Positions 61,401 to 64,000 of a DNA stretch of 64,000 nt are shown here, piece after piece; within the stretch, counting starts at the first letter, position 1, and every line of letters starts with the position of its first letter. The notes under the pieces are model-generated. The model was not told the DNA's origin. It did not search any database and saw nothing but the letters and a program-made list of their open reading frames with translations. The DNA is from Candidula unifasciata (Eukaryota > Mollusca > Gastropoda > Stylommatophora > Geomitridae), in assembly GCA_905116865.2 (NCBI GenBank), contig CAJHNH020006124.1, positions 354,191 to 418,190 of the forward strand, read 5' to 3'. A program made the position numbers and the translations under genes.

Positions 61401-63087
61401 CTTGGCACAAGAGGGTCTTGTTGGTAAGCAGCACTATCCATCGTGAACTCGGTGTGTTTAGTCCCCCGATAGTTTTTCCTTGTATTCTCTCCCCCCCCCC
61501 CCCCCCCCCCACCTTGTACTTTGGGTAAGTGATGGTAATCCACTAACTGTATAGACAAGAGAGAGAGCTTGGTGTTGGATGTAGCTGGTGTTACACACCA
61601 GTCACTTTTTAATTTCTTTGAGCATTTCCTCACACCCAGTTTAGACTGCTTTCACTAAGTACTTCAGAAGGGTATGTTTTAAAAAGCCTCACTTCAGGGA
61701 AGATTTAAACGCAGAAGGCTAGTGGACCGGACCTGAAGATAAACATACAAGCCAGATGATTACATCAGTTTCTTTGCCATGTCTTGGATACTGTGGTGTT
61801 ATTCTATGTCTTGGATACTGTGGTGTTATGCTGTGTCTTGGATACTGTGGTGTTACGCTGTGTCTTGGAAACTGTGGTGTTACGCTGTGTCTTGGAAACT
61901 GTGGTGTTATGCTATGTCTTGGATACTGTAGTGTTATGCTGTGTCTTGGATACTGTAGTGTTATGCCATGTCTTGAAAACTGTGGTGTTATTCTATGTCT
62001 TGGATACTGTAGTGTTATGCTATGTCTTGGATTGGATTGGATTGGATTTTTTACCCCACCAGGACATCACACAAGCGATAAACACCCGATGACACAAAGT
62101 GCCACCATGCGGATGAGGATCACCGTGGAGAGGTCCCAGAAACCGCGTTCAGACATTTGGCCATAATGATGACCTGCCTATATTGCGGCCCCTGGCAAAA
62201 GCCAGAGTGGGGCTTCAAATAACAAAAAATAACGTCCTAAGAGGGACGAAAAGCAATAATAGCATTGTCTTGGATACTGTGGTGTTATGCTATGTCTTGG
62301 ATACTGTGGTGTTATACCGTGTCTTTGATACTGTGGTGTTATGCCATGTCTTGAATACGGTGGTGTTATGCCATGTCTTGAATACGGTGGTGTTATGCCA
62401 TGTCTTGAATACAGTGGTGTTATGCCATGTCTTGGATACTGTGGTGTTATGCTAGAGGTGTAAAATTGGCTAAAGGAGAGTTAATTACAAGCTGATTGTT
62501 GTCTCCCTTTGCTATGTTTTGGATACTGTAGTGTAATGCTATGTCTTGGATACTGTGGTGTTATGCTATGTCTTGGATACTGTGGTGTTATGCCATGTCT
62601 TGGATACTGTGGTGTTATGCTAGAGGTGTAAAATTGGCTAAAGGAGAGTTAATTACAAGCTGATTGTTGTCTCCCTTTGCTATGTTTTGGATACTGTAGT
62701 GTAATGCTATGTCTTGGATACTGTGGCGTTATGCTATGTCTTGGATACTGTGGTGTTATGCCATGTCTTGGATACTGTGGCGTTATGCTATGTCTTGGAT
62801 ACTGTGGCGTTATGCTATGTCTTGGATACTGTATTGTTATGCTAGAGTTGTAGAAGTGGCTAGAGGGAAGTTAATGACAAGCTGATTGTTGTCCCCCTTT
62901 GCAGGATGTGGTGATGTTGAATGGGTTTGGCACTGTTGTCAATGCTTTGAGTAAGAGAGTCAAGCCCTACCTGCCTCAGATGTGTGGTACCATCCTGTGG
63001 CGTCTTAACAACAAGTCGGCCAAGGTCAGACAGCAAGCAGCTGACCTCATTTCTCGCATTGCCATCGTCATGAAAACTTGCCAGGAG
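28451..63087 (+). CDS. SF3B1: SF3B1, splicing factor 3b subunit 1 (17 coding exons, 3' end outside window)
   Basis: SF3B1 is the largest SF3b protein of the U2 snRNP. It binds U2AF through its N-terminal region and clamps the branch-point duplex with its HEAT superhelix in the nucleus. The 17 exons join without a frame break into 989 codons, matching human residues 1 to about 967; roughly 337 more residues should follow. Visible in order: an acidic/Tyr-rich N-terminus; seven Trp-containing ligand motifs (W195, W213, W226, W248, W282, W299, W327) in a TP-rich region; the RNP-proximal block [11 protein letters not shown]; then HEAT repeats from residue 536. Hotspot positions carry the normal residues in [16 protein letters not shown] and DEQQKVRT. 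All visible introns are GT-AG. The N-terminal region is about 22 residues longer than in human, mainly from extra TP repeats in exon 8. Identity is certain; exon 1 is the least secure piece. Confidence 0.98.
28882..29741. mobile_element. TIR element 1 (non-autonomous DNA transposon) in intron 1
   Basis: Terminal inverted repeats of about 60 bp: left begins GGCTCTCCTCCGAACTTCTA, right (29679-29741) is its complement ending TAGAAGTTTGGAGGAGAGCC, with GGCAACAAATATCCG/CGGATATTTGTTGCC shared. The ~860 bp interior has no transposase. Sub-repeats of GCAGACGATRAAAGCGACC lie at 29027-29125, and a 50-bp direct repeat (AAGTAACATATCGCTGAGAC) sits at 29408 and 29609. Related to element 2. Confidence 0.75.
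30190..30428. repeat. 58-bp tandem repeat, 4 copies, intron 1
   Basis: The unit contains GAGCATCAAAATCCTGCAGA, then TAATAGTGCACATCCTGTGC and TTGTTAACTAGACATCTT. Copies are almost identical, so it is recent. Confidence 0.95.
30508..31196. mobile_element. TIR element 2 in intron 1, related to element 1
   Basis: Left end GGCTATCCTCTGAATAACGG; right end (31136-31196) complementary, ending TATTCGGAGGATAGCC; inverted repeats about 61 bp. Flanks TATTTGTG and TATTTGTA suggest an 8-bp target duplication (7 of 8 match). It has no transposase. The interior shares GACATGGCGGGWAGACCACR with element 1 in the same orientation, but the central module (30738-30925) is inverted relative to element 1. Confidence 0.78.
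31200..32042. other. Remainder of intron 1
   Basis: Unique AT-rich sequence; nothing recognisable before the exon 2 acceptor. Confidence 0.5.
32043..32218 (+). CDS. SF3B1: SF3B1 coding exon 2
   Basis: Acceptor ATCTGCAG, donor GTAAGC. It encodes the N-terminal helix [13 protein letters not shown] and the conserved [20 protein letters not shown] block (human YYDQEIYGGS...GYVTSIA). It ends in phase 0 at the acidic stretch. Confidence 0.96.
32677..32763 (+). CDS. SF3B1: SF3B1 coding exon 3
   Basis: A T-tract ending TTTTAG precedes 29 codons starting DDDDVTQVY and containing [12 protein letters not shown], parallel to human GYHAPVALLND. Donor GTACGT. A 37-bp minisatellite begins within about 15 bp of the donor. 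Confidence 0.94.
32770..33715. repeat. 37-bp minisatellite, about 25 copies, intron 3
   Basis: The unit contains GTTGTGTTGCTGGCTGAAAG, then CTAGCTCAGGACCATGT. It begins almost at the exon 3 donor. Variants (TGCAAGC/CTAGCTC, GTTGC/GTTAC) are mixed along the array. Confidence 0.96.
33845..34620. repeat. 39-bp minisatellite, about 19 copies, intron 3
   Basis: The unit is TGACAGTCCCTATATACAAA then TTATATAACAATCAGGGTG; four units carry a 9-bp insertion (TTCAGTCCC). Because 39 and 9 are multiples of three, one frame stays open (33919-34680). This is not evidence of a gene. Confidence 0.96.
35067..35184 (+). CDS. SF3B1: SF3B1 coding exon 4
   Basis: Acceptor CTCCAG, donor GTATTG, phase 1 end. It encodes [20 protein letters not shown] and then [13 protein letters not shown], almost identical to the human block [17 protein letters not shown]...MIISPERLDPFA. 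Confidence 0.97.
35510..36245. repeat. 60-bp minisatellite, about 12 copies, intron 4
   Basis: The unit contains CAAAACTGGGACATAGTGAA, GCCTGGGCTTGCAGGATGTG and GTCATGCTATACCAGACAGT. Two adjacent copies share a 1-base deletion (CAAACTAGG). Open frames here are artefacts of the period. Confidence 0.97.
36480..36735 (+). mobile_element. SINE-like element, intron 4
   Basis: A tRNA-like head (GTGGTAGCACAGAGCTGCAG ... ATAGGTTTCAGTC) is followed by a body with GTGGGTACAGGGAAACATTC and TGGGAGGTAAAGG. The body resembles the minus strand of 56575-56785 (GGGTACCAGGTAAAGACCTG). It is old and diverged. Confidence 0.5.
37040..37215 (-). mobile_element. SINE-like element, antisense, intron 4
   Basis: The minus strand starts with CCACCAGAGTGGCTAAGAAA, then TTCCTGTTCAAATCCTAG, with a B-box-like GTTCAAATCC in a tRNA-like setting, followed by a non-coding body. 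No target duplication was identified. Confidence 0.4.
37216..38715. other. Remainder of intron 4
   Basis: Unique sequence, AT-rich, with a short (AC)n near 37700. No gene or repeat array seen. Confidence 0.5.
38716..38795 (+). CDS. SF3B1: SF3B1 coding exon 5
   Basis: Acceptor TTGTAG, donor GTATGT. It completes a Gly codon and encodes [20 protein letters not shown] then ALTKEQ, parallel to human GKTPDPKMNARTYMDVMREQ. It contains the first TP dipeptide. Confidence 0.95.
38850..39240. repeat. 46-bp minisatellite, about 8.5 copies, intron 5
   Basis: The unit contains GTGTGATGTAGAGATGGGGG, then AGTGCCAGAGGGGGAACCTT and CCATTT. It starts about 50 bp after the exon 5 donor. Confidence 0.94.
39706..39925 (+). 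CDS. SF3B1: SF3B1 coding exon 6
   Basis: Acceptor GCACAG. It encodes [13 protein letters not shown], then the first three tryptophan ligand motifs: KRRRWDQ (W195, the principal U2AF65-type ligand by alignment with human W200), SSSWDAAE and [11 protein letters not shown]. Donor G|GTAGGA is phase 1. The last ~22 exon bases plus this donor are repeated several times in the following intron, which makes this splice site a special case. Confidence 0.96.
39903..40375 (+). repeat. Tandem repeat containing the exon 6 end and its donor site
   Basis: The unit (about 49-56 bp) contains GAAACACCTGGACGGGCTAA, AG|GTAGGA and TTTTGTGTTATTTGACTTG. The first unit straddles the true exon 6 border at 39925/39926. 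Decoy donors with the same context occur at 40080, 40185, 40241, 40297 (GAG|GTAGAA) and 40353. Three further units lack a donor because GCTAAAGG became GTTAGAG or GTTAGTG. Confidence 0.95.
40735..40860 (+). mobile_element. Tiny LINE reverse transcriptase remnant
   Basis: The + strand encodes [21 protein letters not shown], parallel to the LSLNNGKTEVMVVSK block downstream of the YADD motif in the LINE at 21.2 kb. No other domain is recognisable around it. Confidence 0.5.
41345..43905. repeat. 35-bp minisatellite, about 73 copies, intron 6
   Basis: The unit is GTGAGTAGRTGATAACTGAG then TCTTTAATTTCCTTT. Variation is nearly limited to GTAGG/GTAGA, CCTTT/CTTTT and a rare TTCAA; one unit near 42870 is shortened. 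Every unit holds a GTGAGT like a 5' splice site. Confidence 0.98.
44165..44420 (+). mobile_element. LINE C-terminal fragment, intron 6
   Basis: The + strand with few stops reads [20 protein letters not shown] then PDVLKEV and [20 protein letters not shown]. This matches the 'EMWxxRRMxKISWT...QxxxxGHxxR' region that ends RTE-like LINE proteins. Truncated on both sides. Confidence 0.7.
44834..45001 (+). CDS. SF3B1: SF3B1 coding exon 7
   Basis: Acceptor AACGCAG, phase 1 in and out. It encodes [20 protein letters not shown] and then [20 protein letters not shown], with two more tryptophan motifs (W248, W282) and many TP sites of the type phosphorylated during spliceosome activation. A second AG six bases downstream (after GAGCAG) would remove two residues and keep the frame. 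Confidence 0.95.
45170..45545 (-). repeat. 36-bp minisatellite in a LINE C-terminal fragment, intron 7
   Basis: On the minus strand, units encode [12 protein letters not shown] or [12 protein letters not shown] (12 codons, about 8 copies). The array runs in a LINE frame into [12 protein letters not shown] and then DIEEIM (45245-45170), the 'LLRTVxEGxMxGxRGRGR' tail of a LINE. Two units have lost the frame. Confidence 0.85.
46035..47065. repeat. 42-bp minisatellite, about 24 copies, intron 7
   Basis: The unit contains TGAGAGACAGTATTTAGTGA, GATGTCAAGTTGTATTGCTA and AC; a second type has TTTCAAGTTGAATTG. Two copies have a TTAATGCTAAC insertion. The period is 14 codons, so an open frame of 335 codons exists by arithmetic; it ends 28 bp before the exon 8 acceptor. 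Confidence 0.97.
47097..47518 (+). CDS. SF3B1: SF3B1 coding exon 8
   Basis: Acceptor TTTCAG, donor GTGAGT. It encodes [30 protein letters not shown], a long TP/TPG-rich stretch, then [16 protein letters not shown] and [15 protein letters not shown]...MFPPGYK. Tryptophans W299 and W327 complete the set of seven ligand motifs. The TP-rich stretch between RWDETP and MATPTPG is about 22 residues longer than the human one and explains most of the length difference. Confidence 0.96.
47519..47625 (+). repeat. 52-bp direct duplication starting at the exon 8 donor
   Basis: TGAGTCAGCCACAGATATCT at 47520 recurs at 47572, each followed by GTGTATGGAATAAAT. The first copy begins inside the true donor (AAG|GTGAGT); the second has ATGAGT, so it lacks the GT. 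Confidence 0.9.
47626..48375. other. Remainder of intron 8
   Basis: Unique sequence. No gene or array seen. Confidence 0.5.
48376..48585 (+). CDS. SF3B1: SF3B1 coding exon 9
   Basis: Acceptor TTGCAG, donor GTGGGT. It encodes [26 protein letters not shown] and [16 protein letters not shown], all highly conserved just before the HEAT domain. 70 codons, phase 0 at both ends. Confidence 0.97.
48765..48990. repeat. 21-bp minisatellite, about 10 copies, intron 9
   Basis: The unit is CTCTTCATGAGTACCCCAGCC, drifting to CTGTTCATGAGTATCCCAGCC at the right. Open frames on both strands are by-products of the period. Confidence 0.94.
49375..49955. repeat. Degenerate tandem repeat up to the exon 10 acceptor
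   Basis: Loose alternation of GTAACTGTCATTCTAACCCA and ATGTAACTATCATTG units; a 117-bp pair (49387 and 49486) is clearer. The last unit (CCATGTAACATATTTTACAG) supplies the acceptor of exon 10. Confidence 0.8.
49956..50057 (+). CDS. SF3B1: SF3B1 coding exon 10
   Basis: Acceptor TTTACAG, donor GTAGGA. 34 codons: [19 protein letters not shown] then [15 protein letters not shown], nearly identical to human and leading into HEAT repeat 1. Confidence 0.97.
50095..50325. repeat. 23-bp minisatellite, about 10 copies, intron 10
   Basis: The unit is CATCACTGGATCATTACCACAGA with variants CAACACTGTATC. No coding content. Confidence 0.93.
50711..50977 (+). CDS. SF3B1: SF3B1 coding exon 11
   Basis: Acceptor TGCCAG, donor GTAAAC. 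89 codons beginning [20 protein letters not shown] and ending REIISNLAK. This part of the HEAT domain appears identical to human residue by residue as far as I can compare from memory. Confidence 0.98.
51235..51550. repeat. About 37-bp minisatellite, 8 copies, intron 11
   Basis: The unit contains GTAAGACATGCACATGATAG, then GTGTGTCTATCCAGAGTT. Early copies are more diverged. Confidence 0.92.
51636..51716 (+). mobile_element. Interspersed repeat tail, copy C, intron 11
   Basis: TGAGTGCTTGAAAGAGCTAA, ATGTAAGACGGGTCTGTGTG, a CCTTTTGAAAAAAAAAG block and a GTTTGCTCGTTTGTTC tail match copies at 1254 and 27899. It lies between two unrelated minisatellites. Confidence 0.6.
51765..52900. repeat. 29-bp minisatellite, about 39 copies, intron 11
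   Basis: The unit is TATGGTGGATGATTGAGACA then TGGCTACTG. Variants (GAAAAGG, ACATTGC, GATTGGG) cluster locally, indicating local spread of single units. It ends about 33 bp before exon 12. Confidence 0.97.
52934..53204 (+). CDS. SF3B1: SF3B1 coding exon 12
   Basis: Acceptor TGTTCAG, donor G|GTATGT, phase 1. It encodes [26 protein letters not shown] (human E622/R625 positions), and [14 protein letters not shown] (H662/K666 positions), ending EIIEH. All hotspot residues are wild-type. An 18-bp minisatellite starts a few bases after the donor and keeps the exon frame open. Confidence 0.98.
53206..53630 (+). repeat. 18-bp minisatellite at the exon 12 donor, about 22 copies
   Basis: The unit is GTCATCTGGTTGTGTTGG. 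It begins about 8 bp after the donor. The unit is 6 codons, so reading through from exon 12 yields a (SSGCVG)n extension that stays open to 53848. Central units are identical. Confidence 0.97.
53969..54114 (+). CDS. SF3B1: SF3B1 coding exon 13
   Basis: Acceptor ACACAG, donor GTGAGT. It encodes [20 protein letters not shown] (the Lys is the human K700 position, residue 722 here), [18 protein letters not shown] and [11 protein letters not shown]. The border falls at the human K741/G742 junction. Confidence 0.98.
54635..55490. repeat. 37-bp minisatellite, about 23 copies, intron 13
   Basis: The unit contains CTCACTCATTTGTGTTGGTG, then TATTATTGGCTGGTTAG. Variants TGTCTGG, GGCTGGC and TTTTAGC alternate in small blocks. 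Confidence 0.96.
55680..55810. repeat. 18-bp minisatellite, about 7 copies, intron 13
   Basis: The unit is GTGATTGTGTTTGTGTGG, with GTGCTTG variants at the left. Unrelated to the 37-bp array. Confidence 0.9.
55918..56064 (+). CDS. SF3B1: SF3B1 coding exon 14
   Basis: Acceptor TTCACAG, donor GTGAGA. 49 codons: [20 protein letters not shown] then [16 protein letters not shown] and [12 protein letters not shown], differing from human at about one residue. Confidence 0.98.
56160..56574. other. Intron 14, unassigned part
   Basis: Unique sequence with no recognisable repeat or coding feature. Confidence 0.45.
56575..56785 (-). mobile_element. SINE-like element, antisense, intron 14
   Basis: The minus strand begins with a tRNA-like CTGATACTAACCTCAGACAT and the B-box TTAGGTTCAAATCCACA, then a body with ATGGGTACCAGGTAAAGACC and GGATGGGAAGGCAG. 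The body resembles the element at 36480 in intron 4. Confidence 0.5.
56786..57230 (+). repeat. 53-bp tandem repeat containing the exon 15 acceptor
   Basis: The unit contains CTCTCTCACAGGTGATTGGC, TAGATAGTACACAAATATAA and CAATGCTGTATCC. Eight CACAG|GTG-type decoys (one CATAG, one CACAGTTG) precede the true acceptor at 57229/57230. The repeat includes the exon's first codon GTG; after it most copies read ATT GGC TAG, an in-frame stop. Confidence 0.96.
57230..57355 (+). CDS. SF3B1: SF3B1 coding exon 15
   Basis: Acceptor CTCTCACAG, donor GTCAGT. 42 codons: [20 protein letters not shown] then [19 protein letters not shown] and YRQ. The acceptor is the last of a tandem series of near-identical CACAG|GTG sites, only this one leading into the conserved frame. 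Confidence 0.97.
57356..58834. other. Intron 15, first part: unassigned
   Basis: Mostly unique. 58330-58740 is richer in CG dinucleotides than its surroundings (GCCGCTCAGC, CTAGCTCGGGCTTCGCCTCG) and may be an inserted element of unknown class. No protein motif seen. Confidence 0.4.
58835..59850. repeat. 28-bp minisatellite, about 36 copies, intron 15
   Basis: The unit is TTCAGCATTAGAGGTCTGCT then GTGTGGAG. Sub-families include a shortened GGGTG unit, CCGCT units at the left and 29-bp TTTCAGC units at the right. Confidence 0.97.
60050..60200 (-). mobile_element. tRNA-like/SINE-like sequence, antisense, intron 15
   Basis: The minus strand reads GCTGCGTGGTCTCGAGGCAT, then GGCGTCCACCTCACATGCTT and the B-box-like TAGGTTCAGGCC. 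The spacing is tRNA-like, with CAC in the anticodon position. Probably a SINE head rather than a functional tRNA. Confidence 0.5.
60201..60673. other. Intron 15, unassigned part
   Basis: Unique sequence with no recognised feature. Confidence 0.4.
60674..60890 (+). repeat. 107-bp tandem duplication containing the exon 16 acceptor
   Basis: ATTGGTGATTGCCACTAGAA starts copies at 60674 and 60781. The first copy ends TCTTCTCCAG|CTAGTGGATAC (60764-60777), mirroring the true TCTTCTGCAG|CTAGTGGATAC at 60875. Confidence 0.92.
60875..61096 (+). CDS. SF3B1: SF3B1 coding exon 16
   Basis: Acceptor TCTGCAG, donor GTCAGT. 74 codons: [59 protein letters not shown]. The acceptor and the first ~11 exon bases are duplicated 107 bp upstream as a decoy. 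Confidence 0.97.
61097..61764. other. Intron 16, unassigned part
   Basis: Unique sequence with a C-run (about 61490-61510). No gene seen. Confidence 0.45.
61765..62904 (+). repeat. 27-bp minisatellite with higher-order module ending at the exon 17 acceptor
   Basis: The unit is TATGTCTTGGATACTGTGGT then GTTATGC. A longer module, GCTAGAGGTGTAAAATTGGC ... AAGCTGATTGTTGTCTCCCT plus TTGC, appears at 62451 and 62630 and, diverged, at 62841, where it ends in the real acceptor TTTGCAG. The two earlier modules end TTTGCTATG, without AG. The array is interrupted at 62036-62265 by a SINE-like insertion. Confidence 0.94.
62036..62265 (-). mobile_element. SINE-like interspersed repeat, copy B, inserted in the 27-bp array
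   Basis: It matches copy A (13150-13385) over about 200 bp. On the minus strand it begins near CGTCCCTCTTAGGACG, a small palindrome, and ends in (AATCC)n. TGTCTTGGAT lies on both sides, compatible with a target duplication, but the site is itself a repeat unit, so this is not decisive. Confidence 0.75.
62905..63087 (+). CDS. SF3B1: SF3B1 coding exon 17 (last in window)
   Basis: Acceptor TTTGCAG, donor GTGAGT. 61 codons: [40 protein letters not shown] and [13 protein letters not shown]. Human continues with EKLMGHLG, which is not found before the window ends; the next exon must lie to the right. Confidence 0.97.
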
Positions 63088-63284
63088 GTGAGTTTTGTGT
63101 TTATTTCTTACTCTTTCTCCCCCCCCCCCCCCCTCTCTCTCTTTTATTCTCACACACACACACACTGCCACCCCACCCTCCCACACACACACACACACAC
63201 TATGAGAGTGGTATTGCTTACCACTGTCATGTTTCTGTTTGCCTGACAGTCTGAGGTATATTTCTCTTTAATGTGAGAACATCT

Positions 63285-63480
63285 ACTCCTTATAGTCCAT
63301 GCCATGAGACGTTGGTAGTCATGTCTATCTCATACCTTCTGTCTCATATACTTTTGATCAGTTCTAACATAGACGATCTTCCATGCCATGTGACGTTGGT
63401 GGTCATGTCCATCTCAAACCTTCTGTCTCATATACTTTTTTTGGGAGTTCTAACATAGACGATCTTCCATGCCATGATGT
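63285..63480. repeat. About 90-bp duplication, 2-2.5 copies, intron 17
   Basis: CCATGCCATGWGACGTTGGT starts at 63297 and 63382, each followed by GTCATGTCYATCTCAWACCT, and the CATAGACGATCTTCCATGCC phrase is repeated. Confidence 0.85.
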
Positions 63481-63534
63481 TAGGCTGTCCAACATCTTTT
63501 CTCTAGTTCTCCCTCTGTCTCTTTCCTCTTCCAA

Positions 63535-64000
63535 CTTTCCCACCATCATGATCTACAGCCCTCCTCCAACTTTCTCACCATCATGATCTACAGCCCTCCT
63601 CCAACTTTCTCACCGTCATGATCTACAGCCCTCCTCCAACTTTCTCACCGTCATGATCTACAGCCCTCCTCCAACTTTCCTACCATCATGATCTACAGCC
63701 CTCCTCCAACTTTCCTACCATCATGATCTACAGCCCTCCTCCAACTTTCTCACCATCATGATCTACAGCCCTCCTCCAACTTTCCTACCATCATGATCTA
63801 CAGCCCTCCTCCAACATTCCCACCATCATGATCTACAGCCCTCCTCCAACTTTCCTACCATCATGATCTACAGCCCTCCTCCAACTTTCCTACCGTCATG
63901 ATCTACAGCCCTCCTCCAACTTTCCTACCCTCCAACTTTCCCACCATCATGATCTACAGCCCTCCTCCAACTTTCCCACCATCATGATCTACAGCCCTCC
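63535..64000. repeat. 35-bp minisatellite, about 13 copies, runs off the window
   Basis: The unit is CTCCAACTTTCYCACCATCA then TGATCTACAGCCCTC, with CTACC/CACCG variants. It continues past position 64000. Confidence 0.95.

Noticed and set aside
32764..64000. Bacterial defence or gene-cluster system
   Set aside because: All coding content is an intron-containing animal splicing-factor gene plus retroelement fossils; no operon-like gene sets exist.

Overview
This is eukaryotic, animal DNA. It carries most of one host gene, the orthologue of SF3B1 (U2 snRNP splicing factor 3b subunit 1), on the + strand, split by 17 visible introns with GT/AG borders. The near-identity to animal SF3B1, the LINE remnants, the tRNA-like SINE remnants and the minisatellite-filled introns suggest an invertebrate. 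A mollusc such as a gastropod is my guess from the style of the repeats, but the species cannot be fixed from this window.

Positions 1-28,400 are intergenic and I see no intact host gene there. They hold simple repeats, among them a 1.8 kb (CATA)n run at 7378-9204. They also hold minisatellites with units of 64, 25, 40, 19, 26 and 48 bp, and decayed pieces of several non-LTR retrotransposons: RNase H pieces at 2.3-3.3 kb, reverse transcriptase or C-terminal pieces at 3.5, 5.4, 12.8-14.2 and 16.4-17.0 kb, and a nest of three at 21-24 kb. The 48-bp array (24.1-27.6 kb) is an in-frame expansion of 16 codons inside a LINE ORF.

Positions 28,451-63,087 hold coding exons 1-17 of SF3B1. They encode 989 residues, which matches human residues 1 to about 967 of 1304. 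The last quarter of the HEAT-repeat domain lies beyond the right edge. The N-terminal tryptophan/TP-rich U2AF-homology-ligand region (exons 6-8) and the HEAT repeats (exons 11-17) are complete as far as shown. All the well-known cancer hotspot residues carry the normal amino acid. A perfect CRE palindrome (TGACGTCA) lies 20 bp upstream of the ATG.

The introns are the unusual part. All but introns 1 and 2 are dominated by one or two private minisatellites (units 18-60 bp, up to about 73 copies). Intron 1 has only a short 58-bp array and intron 2 has none. At exons 6, 15, 16 and 17 the tandem duplication includes the real splice-site region, producing rows of decoy donors or acceptors. Intron 1 holds two related terminal-inverted-repeat transposons whose central module lies in opposite orientation in the two copies. 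Several minisatellites can be traced to LINE coding sequence, so retrotransposon fragments seem to be one source of new tandem arrays here.
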